From positions 6,000,928-6,064,927 of the forward strand of contig CM043799.1 in assembly GCA_023974075.1 (NCBI GenBank): DNA of 64,000 nt. The letters run 5' to 3'. Shown here one piece after another: positions 34,838-46,800 of the stretch; position 1 is the first letter of the stretch; every line of letters begins with the position of its first letter. A program made the translations under genes and the position numbers. Under the pieces are notes generated by a model, which saw only the letters and a program-made list of their open reading frames with translations, was not told the DNA's origin and did no database searches. The DNA is from Chaenocephalus aceratus. Lineage: Eukaryota > Chordata > Actinopteri > Perciformes > Channichthyidae.

Positions 34838-37800
34838 GATCGTTGGAGCCATGTGCAACTCTCAAGGCATATGCTCGAACGGGAGCTGCCTGGACGCTGC
34901 AATCATGTTGCCCACTATCCGTGCTGAGTGTGCTGACTTCTCGTACAATGTCCCGCTGTCTGGCTTCCTGCATCAAGTCAAGTGCTCGGCGCAGTTGTGT
35001 GGATAGAGCGCTCCTCTGTTTTCATTTAAACAGCTCCTTATATCCGTTAGCGCAGCTAGCTAGCACCAGATGCTAACAACAACAATGCACGTAAGGTCTC
35101 TCTCTCGCTCGCTCGGACCACACATACACACACCCTCCCGGTCCTCCCGATGGCCAGTCGGTGCCTGCCGGTGAGCGTGGAAGTGTGGTCTGCCACAAGC
35201 GGGCGGCAGGAGCGGGGCTGTCAGCAGCATCAGCTTGTAGATGGTATTTTAAAGTCGATGCGCTCTGAAACTACGGGGCGGCCGAGGAAAAAAAATACAC
35301 ATGCGTTAATCGCGTTAAAATAATTAGTGGCGTTAATTTTTTTTAACGCGTTAACTTGACAGCCCTAATATTTATATAGTTACAACCGGCCCTTTGAGTG
35401 CAGCCGTTATGCGAATGTGGCCCGCGATGAAATTGAGTTTGACACCCCTTGTCTAGACCAACTGTTGTGCAGAATTTGAACACTTTTAACAATAACCAAA
35501 TCTTTTTCATGTTCAAGACTGTTATCCCAAACACGATATGCAATCCATAAAACTCTCAGAAGTCTCATTAATTAGTGAACAATGGATAACATTATGTGTT
35601 GTGGTAAAGATGTCTTGCATAAAACAAAACCACAAATTATAAACTCTGCGTTGGTCCTCGGCATGTTTATTTTTCTCATTTTTCTTTTGCTGTCAGCAAC
35701 TTCACTTTTTGGTTCACTCTCACTCTATTAAGTTTCCAAACATAGCAGGAAGCGGTTTTCAGTGAAAATGAAACCGTAGAAAAAACAAAGCAAGAAAGAC
35801 AAAGTTAGAGACTAACAGGAACATAACATTTAGCAGCTTATCGTTTTAAGCTTAACATTTAGCAGCTTATCGTTTTTCCTAAAGGAGCTAGGGGTGAGCA
35901 AATAGAAGGGGGAATAGTGGAAATAAATCCATCTCAAAACTTCAGATGAAGGCTTATGCATTTCTTTATCTACTGGATAAACTATTTCCCAACCAGAAAA
36001 ACTGTGTTTTGCATTTACAAATTATTGTATTAACTCCTATTCGCAAAAGAAACCCTCAAAGACAGTTAATGTAGGTTTAATATTAAGCTTAATACAGGGT
36101 TCTTACACCTTTTCCAAAGTCAAATTCAAGCACTTTTTAAGCATTTTCAAGCATCTTATAGCTGTTGTAAATTACATATTTATATACACACACTTATACT
36201 CAAATGATTATTTCCCTACCTCACATTAAATCAGATGTTCTTTATGCTATAAACAACCAAATGTGTGTTTCGTGATAGCCTTCTACACGAGGATGAAAAA
36301 TTAAAGAAAAGAAAACTAAGTTTAATATTTCAAAATGAGTGATCTGTACGTAGACTGGGCCTCCCATATAACCTGTCTGAGCCAATATAAAACAATCAGC
36401 CAAATAGCTTTTAATACATTATTGATTACTATTTTTGAGGTACTTTTAGGTTGGCAGTGAACATAAGTCAGAGGTAAATAGTGTACTTTGACTCCACTAC
36501 ATGTATTTAATACCTTTAGTTACTTCACAGATGTGGATAAATGATGTGAAATATAACCAAGTCTTAAATCAGCCTTTAGTTCCACCTGGAGTAAATCCAC
36601 CAGCTACCCTGCAGTCTACAAAGTACTTCAGACTAGCTGCACCTTCACCAGCTTTGAGAACACTTTCATGATCAATCATTATAAAATATATATTATTCTG
36701 AAATGGACCAATCTGCACAATGACTACTTTCACTGTCGCAACTTTCACTATATTTTGATGATAATACTTTTCTACTTTTACTTGAGGAACATTGTGAATG
36801 CAGGACTTTTACTGTAACAGAGTATTCCTACACTCTGGTACTTCTACTTTTACTCAAGTACCAGATCTGAGTACTTCTACTTTTACTCAAGTACCAGATC
36901 TGAGTACTTCTACTTTTACTCAAGTACAAGATCTGAGTACTTATTCCACCTCTGGTTGCGTATTATCCTGAATTGTAGCCACAGAATCACGCAGAGCTGC
37001 ATAAAAATAGACCCTAACCCTTTGTAGGTAATGCTACTCAAGACTCCTGACTTATACATCTTCAAAGGAAGACTGTGTTCATTCTACAATTACATGGGAT
37101 TAAAGCTAAATGTAGTTTTACTTGTATAATACTTCAATTTTATATAAAAGACAGTTTGTTTTCATCTGTTTTCAAATAAACAAAGTATTGGCTTTCAGAA
37201 TATTAAACTTGTTTCGGCAAATTCAGATGATAAATACAACTTTGAAGCTTCGGCATAATTACAAGGAGAGAACGGACTAATGTAACGTCACAGCAAGCAT
37301 AACAACAGCTGGTGTTTCTTGTGAGTGTTTCCCCGGTACACAAACGCAATAAACACAAACACACTCGTGAGCTTCCCCGAGACCAGTAATACAAACGAAA
37401 ATGTGTCTTCGGGTCAATGCGACTGATTTCGATAGAGCAAGTCACATTTGGTTTAGGCACGAAACATACAGTAGAAATACATTGCTTTCAAAATCGCTCT
37501 GTGTCGAATCAATAATTATATTTCGTGACTATAACACGAAATGCCGTGAGTGCTTCATCCTCTGAACACCAGAGGATGGCGACTGTAACGCACATATTAA
37601 CATAGGTACGCTCCTCTGAAATGATTGTCCCCTGCAATTATTATTATCCCTCATGGAGTTTGCTATTCAGCTCGCTAACGTTAGCTTAAACAAACGTAAC
37701 ATGCAACGTTAGCCTAATCTAAAATGCTCTACTACGGCGTACCTTTCATGTGGCTCGACAGCGCAGACCCTCGTCTTAGCCATGGCTTGTATTTGTCTTC

Positions 37801-40800
37801 TGCTAGCCAGTGCTCGTTGAAACGGCAACCTCGTGGCACACAGTCATCCATCACTCATCAGAATGCCCAGGTCACAGTAACACAAACACTTGCAGGTCAC
37901 GCGCATAGCGCGGGAAGGCCGCAGCGGAGCTGTTTTATGTAAAAGCGAAGCAATTAAGCGCGCTCCGACTTCTTTATTTTTCTTTTAATCTAAAAAATGA
38001 AGTAAAGCATTTCCAATTTCAAGCACCATTTCCAAAATTCAATCACTTTTCAAACCTTGAAAACACCTCGTACAATTTCAAGCATTTTCAGGGATTTCCA
38101 GCACCCGTACGAACCCTGTTAATAGCAACATTATGCAACTTTTTACCTTTATATAACTGCTTCCAACTCTAACTATGATAATGCAGCAATACATTGATTT
38201 TGGTAAATATATAGAATTCAACCCCTCCCAAAAAATCGATAGTAAATAAGTGTTGGCTATTTTTTGAAATGTTTTACTACTTTACCTAGCTGTCAGGACC
38301 TGAAGCTGTTCCCTAAACTCCAGTCACAAACCACAATACAGTCATTTTTACCTTAGAGGTTTCTCAATTCTTAAATGTCCCCTCCTCGACTCCCCTCCTC
38401 GAGACTTAGTCCCGCCCACAGGAGATGCGAGCGGAGGACCGAGGAGGGGAACCGAGGAGAGAGGAGGGGAAGCAGCAGACGTTTAAAGAAATGAGAACTC
38501 CTCTCCTCTGAGCGGTCATATTAAAGAGACGTCCGTTCATTATTACGTGGCAACAGCTGCATCAGCTGTCGAGTGTTTTGTCATATTTTATAATCTCTGT
38601 TAGATCAGCTGAACATTGTTCCCCCACATATTTACTTTGAATTCATTGAGAGTGCGGTATAATGAGACAATACCAGGCTACAGATGCACACACAAATATA
38701 TTTATATAAATATATGCAATTTAAAGTATGAGAGCACTCTCATAATAACGTAACACAATCAGAGACTGGATATATGTTGTTGTTGTGTGACTGAACTACC
38801 CGTTTAAAAAAACACTATCATCACTGACGTACAGTAGGCCAAGCAAACACCAGAATAACAAATAAATATGAAAAGCTTTAATTTCTCTATGAAATCTATA
38901 TCACAACAAACTATCACTTGTTGAATGGCAGCCTACATTTGCAGCCTTGCCGTTTATCTAGCTTTATTCTTTTCCTCATAAGCACCAACCAAAAAGATTC
39001 TTGCTCTCAAGCTTCAGTCTGACGGCAACATCCAGCTCATACCAGCCGATACACTCAAAGAGATTTCATTTTCGCTCTTGTATGATATTTCCATCAAAAA
39101 ACACGGCTGTAAGCAGCTTCTGGTGGTATGTTTAAATATGTTCAACTGGAAGGGCTCATGGCGGGCGCACAAAAAAGGTGAAGCAGCTCTTTTTCTGGAA
39201 GTTGCTTCACGCAAAAAAGACAAAGGCTCTCGAAATTGAAACGCTATGTGGATACAGGGACTTCCTGTAAAACAAGCCAAACTCACCATGTATCACCAGT
39301 ACAGCCAGCTGAGTACATCTCCATGCCAACAGGATCAAGGGGTCTTCGATCCGATTGATGCTGAGGTCGGGGAAGTCGGGGTCATCCCTCAGGAGCAGGA
39401 AGTGCGTCAGTGTTTTTTTGTACTGATGAGTGATGAGCGCCAAGGTGCTGTCGGTCACCAGTGTGCTGTAACTGTCCAGGTGGAGGCGCTCGAGAGGGAG
39501 GCTGGGCTTCAGGACTCGGAGGAGCTCAGAGCTGTCGACCTCCAGGGCCATGAGGTACACTCGCAAGTTGGTGCTCGAACAAATCTGGGGAGGAGTAGGC
39601 AAACTTGAGTGGTGCTCACGGAGACTTGAACTTTTTTTTGTGTGTGTGGAGAAAACAGCTAGATGAGTCTGGTCAATTCAGAAAATGACATCCTATTAAA
39701 GTCATGCAGCCTTTAAAACCAGGAAGAAACCCTTATTACCGTATGAGAAATCTGAGTTGATATATATTGTCATATCCCGATATCGGGAAACAAAGAAACA
39801 TCTTGCATTACCAGGGATTTCCAATCTTCCTCGGTAGCGGTCCCTTCCAGCGGTTTGAACTCCAGGGCGGCGCCGTTGAGCAGCAGGGACAGGCGGTGCA
39901 GTGGAATTCGGCGCGGAGATGCTAGCAGAGCGCAGAGTTCGGACGTCAAATCAGAGAAATCCAGAGCCAGAGAACGAAGATTAGACAGACGACTCAACTC
40001 TGAGGGTGAGATGAGGGGACCTGAGGGAGATTCAGGAGAGGGCAAAGGTTGAATAAACAGAACACATCACTAATGAATATCTAAGGCAGGTTTTGACGAA
40101 CTTGAACGTAAAAAATCAGTTGTAGTCCGAAAATGTTAAGTCATAATGTCCGGTGAAAATAATTCCACTAAGCACAATTTGAAGTATATTAAAATAGACA
40201 AGTCGGCACACAGACCTATATGTATGTCGGTCTGTTTACAAATAGTTTTTATTCTATTTTATTTTATATAAGAATATGAAGGCCTGAGGGAAAGTCTTTG
40301 TTTTAAGTGTTACAACTTATTCATGTTTTTGAAAAGCCTACCGATGTTTTATTGGAAATACAAAATCGACATGCTTTGCTGGTAATTCTTTATATAGCCT
40401 TCCTATCAATTGTTTTCAAGCTTAATAACAAACACAGATAACATTTAACTGGAATATCTTGTTGGCAGCAATAGAATATGCCCAAAATGTAAAATGGCAC
40501 TAAAACCCTGTTCTATGAGAACAACTGCTAATAATTTAAATGAATACAATCGATTCGTTGTTATTTTATAACTACATTTAAACTGTTACAGTCAAAGTCA
40601 TCCAGAATGACACCAACACATACCTAGCTGGTGGTCCAGTAGGCTGAGGTGTCGCAGGGTCTCAGCTGAGGGGTTTGACAGACAGGCGAAGGAGCAGGGA
40701 GTCACCAGACCCAGCATGAAGCTACAGGACAACCACCTCAGCTGCCTGCTGTTAGACAGCAGCTCCATGAACAACTGCTGGATTCTGCAGAGAGCACAGG

Positions 40801-43800
40801 GGAGGAGAATGAGCTCATACTCACTTTAGCAGCTAGACTACAGCTTCTTGACATCATAAAAGCAGTATATACCCAAATAAAACAAAATGTGAATCTCCAG
40901 GTAAACCTTGTGGATGAAGAATTAAAAAAAGGGTCCCTATATATTTGTGCCAAGTGAAAGATGTGCGGGTAGTCCTACAAAGCAGAACATAGAACATATG
41001 AATCAACATGATATGTTCATGTGATGCCACCCACCTCACTACCACAGAGCTGCAAAACAAACCCTCACTGGCTGCTATGAATAGGAAATACTGATGCGAT
41101 AATAAGAGGAAAGGCAATTGAAATGCTGTGTGTTCTGCTCTAGATCAGTGGTTCCCAACCTGGGGGGCACGCCGGGCCTCAGATGATTTGAGGGCAAATA
41201 TCATATTTAGACTTTTTTGAAACATAATTGTAACGCAATACATGATTGTCGCTAAAAGCCTCGTCTATACATTACAATAAAAAAAAAAAAAAAATTGATT
41301 AATTAATTTTAATAAAAATTCAAGTTAGTAGCTACAGATGTAGCACTCGAGAACAGACTCCAGCCAACAGCTTCCTGCCAAAGACCCAACGGATCCCAGC
41401 GGCTGGGAATGTTAAGCCCTCCCACTATTTTCCAAGAGGGCGTTGCCAGATTTTCAATTTCAGGATTTAACCATTAGATGGCGCTTCATTCACAAATACA
41501 GAAAGACAACTTTCATGGACTTTCAGTACTTCAGTTGTGTTTTGAAGAGCATTTGAACACATATTTGTTATGGTTTTCACAGGCCACTAGAGTATAACGT
41601 AAACACATCAATATTTTAGATCAAATAAAGTATATCTAATCTTGTAATTCAATAATATATAGTCTTTATATATTAAATAATCATAATAATAATGTAAATG
41701 TTTACACTTCTTTATTTGTTATGCTCATACCTTTACAATAGTTTGCTTTAATATGCAGTATATTTTTTGTAATATTTTGTTGGTGTTTGCTTTCTCCTGC
41801 TTTCTTTCGGACACATACTGTATGATTTATTATTATTATTAATATGAAGATATTATTAAGATAAGATGTTACTTTATTGATTGAACATTTTCGTTTAGAG
41901 TTCTCTGGCTCACATTCCGACAATTATTTAAAACAATAGGTGTTTTCACACCGTCTACAGTTTGATTTGTATAGAGGGAGCTCTGTGGCTGAATGGCCGG
42001 CGATTAGGTGTGGCGCATTTATCATAGGTGATCAGAGCTGCCTGCCTGCCGTCAGATTTCATTTAAAAAACAGGTCTGATTTTAAAATCCTAAAATAAAT
42101 ACAAATAGCCTATATGTGTAGTGTAGGGTTACTTTGTAAATGTAATCAGTTACTGATCTGATCTGAGGGTTAACTGATTTGCATCGGCAAAATCCGGCTT
42201 ACTTTGAGCATGTGTTTTAAACAGTTTAATCCCTTTGTGAATTGTTTCCATTTGCACCGTCCTTTCATTTCTTCATACAGAGGATCCAATGAATAATCCT
42301 GAGTCCAATACCATCAAAGTCGCTCCAATAGTGCTCCTTGATTACGCTTTCATCCTCCTTTAACACAATACTTCACATTCATCCAGTTTGTGACAGTAGT
42401 TGTACCATTTGTTAGGCTTTTGTGTGTGTGTGTGGGGGGGGGGGCGCAACTTCCAACAGGAGTCATTTGGGGGGGCTCTTGGGAAAAAGGTTGGGAACCC
42501 CTGCTCTAGATCAATGGGCTGTGAATGTTGAAAGGCCATTATAAGGAAACCCTGTTATTTTTCTCATATTTGAGAGAACTAGCAGGAACAATACTTCCGA
42601 TTCGACTTGCTATTCGTATTGCCAGCATCTGATCTGCATTGTTGTACTGCTTCTATGAATGCACCATGTTTTGAGTTTGAGTGCATGTGGCTATGCTCAG
42701 GCTTACTCATTGATCTTTTTATCCCCCTGGTGAATTTGGTGCAGGTTGGAGCTGTCCAATAGTCCCTCTTGCTGGAGAACGCAGGTGTCTCCATAAAGAC
42801 TCAGCTTCCGCAGGTTTCTGGAGAAAGATAAAGAGCCAATGTTAGAAATGTAGCAAAAAAAGGTTTTAATAATAGATGCACATATGCTTATATTAGGGAT
42901 GCTCCGATCGCCAATTTTGGGGGCGATCGCCGGAATCAGTATCGGCCGATACCGATCCGATCGAGTGGGCGGGGCCTATGGGGATCTTCCATTTAAAGTG
43001 ATGTTTAAAACTCAGTTAATGGTGCTCATTCACTGGCGCTTCCACACACAACAATCATGCCTTCTACATTAACAGGTAAGCAAGTGATATTCTTACCAAA
43101 TAACAGCGTGCAATGATAGTCATTACTGAGACCCCTGAACTAAAGAAAAACAATGATACATGTTGTAACTTGAGATAATCACAAAAAGGATAGTCATTGT
43201 CATATGTTTGCCGAGTCAACATTTGTGAATGTTATCTTAGGTACATTGTGAATATGATTATATCACATGGAGTGCCTAAGGGATCCTGGGATATTGTAAA
43301 CAGAAGCAACAGTAGTTACACTAGGATTCATGTTTAACCATTTCCTCTCCTTCACCCGCCTTCGCCTGGAACTGTCGTGATCTCCTGAAATGTATTCTAG
43401 CTTGGTTATGTATATAGATCAGTGTTTCCCCTATATAGAAATAGCGGCGGCGCTATTATTAAAATAATAATAAGTGGCGACCCTTTTTCATTTTTGATTG
43501 TTTGTTATGTGGATTTGTAGTATTTGTGTTTCTGTATGTTCAATAAAAGGTGTATTTTTGCTAAATCTTGAGACATTGCCACTGTATGTACTGGCAGGGC
43601 CAATTTTTGGCATAGGCGGCAGATCTGGGGGGCGCTGCGCTGGTAGCTCTGGGAGGGGAAAAAACATTTTTGACCGTTGGTGCTCATCCTAATTTTTGGC
43701 CTTGATTTAACAATATTCATAATTAAGTAAATGTAACACCCTTTTCACCCCGGTTACACTTTTCATTTGCCCTGTAGGATGGGCGCTGTAATTGATGAAA

Positions 43801-46800
43801 GTGGGGGATGTTGGCTTATCAGGCGCCCGCAGTTCACAGCCAAAGTGCGAGTGTGGGAGCGAGAGATAGAGCAATGGTACCGGCGGCGCTGTTGTTATTA
43901 GAATCTGGTGCTAGCTGCGCTAACTGATATAAGAAGTAGATGTTTCTACAACTAGGGTGGAGGAGAGCTCTCTCCTGTCAGACTGAGAGGCTGATAACTT
44001 CAGCTCAGTGAGGTAAAGGACTCTTGAGTGTTTAGATAGTTAATTTGAGTCTAAATTATCTCAGTGGGTCTCAAACGTTTTGACCACCATTTATGTAAAA
44101 CACATATTTCCAAGGCACTCCTTTATAATTATTAGGATAAATAAAAACAGGTTTGAAATCACTCCAATGTATACTATAGGACAGTAACCAAAAATATCGT
44201 TTAAAGTTGGAGAGATACGAAAATATGCATAAATAAATGTTAACTAGGTAAAATAAGATATGAATGAACAACAAAAATAAAATAAGTTACATTTATTTGT
44301 TATTGGCTATGGTAGGTTATTGGTAGGGATGCTCCGATTGCCAATTTCGGGGCCGATCGCTGGAATCAGTATCGACCGATACCGATCGAGTGGGCGGGGC
44401 CTAAATGGAAGATTTAAACATCACTTTAAATCTTCCATTTAAAGTGATGTTTAAACTCAGTTAATGGGGCTCATTCACTGGAGCTTCCACAAACAATCAA
44501 CTTAATTATATTACATTCAAATGATGTACATTATTCAAGTTAACATTCACTTTGGATAATAACACTGGAGAAATGAGCGGAAGCCCTCTCTTTTCCCTCT
44601 CCCTCTCCTGACAGCCTGTCAGTATCTCATGCAGCTCACTGATCCAGTAATGAGTGACCCGACAGTGAAGAATAAATATATTTATAACTAGTTTAGCTAG
44701 TTCCAGAGGTAGATAAAATAGCTAAGTGTGTGAGGTCTAACTCTTGTGTGTTTCGTCCCGCTTACCGGTCCGGCAGGCGGAGCTGCAGGATTTCTGCTTC
44801 ACACACACGTTGCATTCCGCTATTTTACTGTCTTTTTCAGACACCTTAAAATAATGCCAGACCGGTGAAGCCATTTTGGCGAGCTTGTTTTGCCGCACAC
44901 AGAGAAAAGTGTCATGTATTTTACGTCATGCGATCGGCTCTCGCGATCGGCATGTTTAGAGAGCACCGATCGATCGGTAAAGAGTGAGTATCGGCCGATA
45001 TCGATCGGAGCATCCCTAGTTATTGGTTATGTTCACATACTTATTTGATTATTGAAATGTAAACCGATCTTTTTTATATGGGTGTTTTAGAGTTGTACCC
45101 CCTAGATCAGGTCTCTAGTAATTGTGTGCTCAAAGTGCACCAGATTGAAGCATTTTACTTTAAAATGTTAAAAAAAAACTTCCCGGGGGGCATACCACCG
45201 GACCGCACACTTCGCACGTGCACACACTAAAAAATTCCACGCGTTGGACTGATGTTAGCTGAATGAAAAACTTCAGTATCCTCATATGATAACATGGATT
45301 CCTTAAGATAAGGTGGGAAATGTATTTTAAAATGTATTTTGTTATATTTCTTGAATTCTATTTCTATCCATATATCAAAAATCCTTGACAAAGTATATGT
45401 CGCTGGTGATGGACTGTAATAAGTCGACTTGCCTTACAACCTGCGTGCAATTTGCCTAGCCGTAATTGCCTTTCTAAAAGTACTAACAATAGCCAAGTTT
45501 GCCGTTTTGTTTTATTATTATTATTATACGTTAAAGGGTCCTTTTTGTGGATTAGCTTGGAAGGATACCTGAAGTGACAGTCAGTGAGTGTAGCCAACTT
45601 TTCCCAAAATTCCGGACTTTTGGAGCTAGCAATCGAAGCTACTTGCATTGGAAAAGAGTTGCAACATTTGGCTTGGTTTTTGGTGACTCCCTAGAAAACT
45701 AATACCTCATTCACACCAACGGTGTTTCAGGGCTGGTTCGGAACTGGAGCTTGAAAAGCACCGGGTTTTCCTGTTCACACCGCAGCGGAGCAGCCTCTTA
45801 GCTCCGGAATCCGGTTTGTTTCAAGCACCAAAAAATTGTCCGGCTAGAGCAAAAGCACGGCATACGCCACGCTTACGTCAAGGCGGGGCAGGGGGAATTG
45901 GAATCGTCGTTGAAGTTGATGATTGCGATTGTAACGACTGTAAAGTTAGTAATAAAGTCGTCCCATTTCTTCCATTTTGTTTCGACAGAGCAAAACCAAA
46001 ACGAGTAGCGCTTCAACACAATCGGCCATTGTTGTCGGTGTGAGGGGTTTCCGCGTGGTTTGGCTTTATGAAGCAGGCACGCAAATGGGTACGTCATGAC
46101 GCAAATGATGGCGTAGCACCAGTCGGACTCTGGGCGGTGTGAAAAGAGCCGGAGCTAAACCGAAGAACCGGTTCTGAACCTGAAAAGCTCTAGCACGGAG
46201 CTTGAACCGGAGTTGCATTGGTGTGAATGAGAGGTTTATTCTATGAAAAAAGTTTTACAAAACCACTTTTTTGCTGAGTTGGCAAATGTTTCCTTCTTAC
46301 GCTTTAAGTTAGAATTAATACAAAAATGTTGAATAACATAATCGAGTCTGGCACATTTTCTCATAACATACTGCTAAAAATGCTCGCTTGCCAAGTCAAC
46401 ATTTTGTATTGCTGGTGCGCCAATAGAAGTCTGGAACTAGGAAACTTCACAGGACATGCCACAATATCCATTTTCTAGAGTTCTAGTAGTGTACTACAAC
46501 ATGCTACTTTAATGTACTAAATACTACGTTTCATGCCATGGCTTTCCTTTCTATACAGGAAATAAGCCAACTTTATTCTTTAGTACACAAAGTAAATGAT
46601 ACAAATCCTGCATCAACCAATGCAAAGCTGTTCAATGTGGAGAAGTGCGACAACTGAAACGGTTTCAAGCCCCCTCAGCAGAACTAAGACATGGACTGCA
46701 CAACATGGATGAATGCTGTTTTGACACTACAAAGCACTGTAGAGAATAATAAAGAATGTGGGAGAAGGTATTGTATAGAGGAGTTCTGCACTGAAACAGG

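Larger units (their letters stand above)
34185..35450. mobile_element. outer hAT MITE in fbxo33 intron 5
   Basis: Ends CAGGGGTTTCAAACTC ... GAGTTTGACACCCCTT with a perfect 8-bp duplication GTCTAGAC (34177-34184 and 35451-35458). The last base of the right end differs from the usual G. It contains the hAT 34497-35367. Confidence 0.92.
36095..38118. mobile_element. unclassified DNA element with short inverted ends
   Basis: Ends CAGGGTTCTTACACC ... GTACGAACCCTG, flanked by TTAATA on both sides (36089-36094 and 38119-38124). Internal AAGCACTTTTTAAGCATTTT on the left and AATTTCAAGCATTTTCAGGG on the right support relatedness of the ends. About 2 kb, non-coding, containing the X repeat at about 36495-37315. 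The superfamily is not clear to me. Confidence 0.6.
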
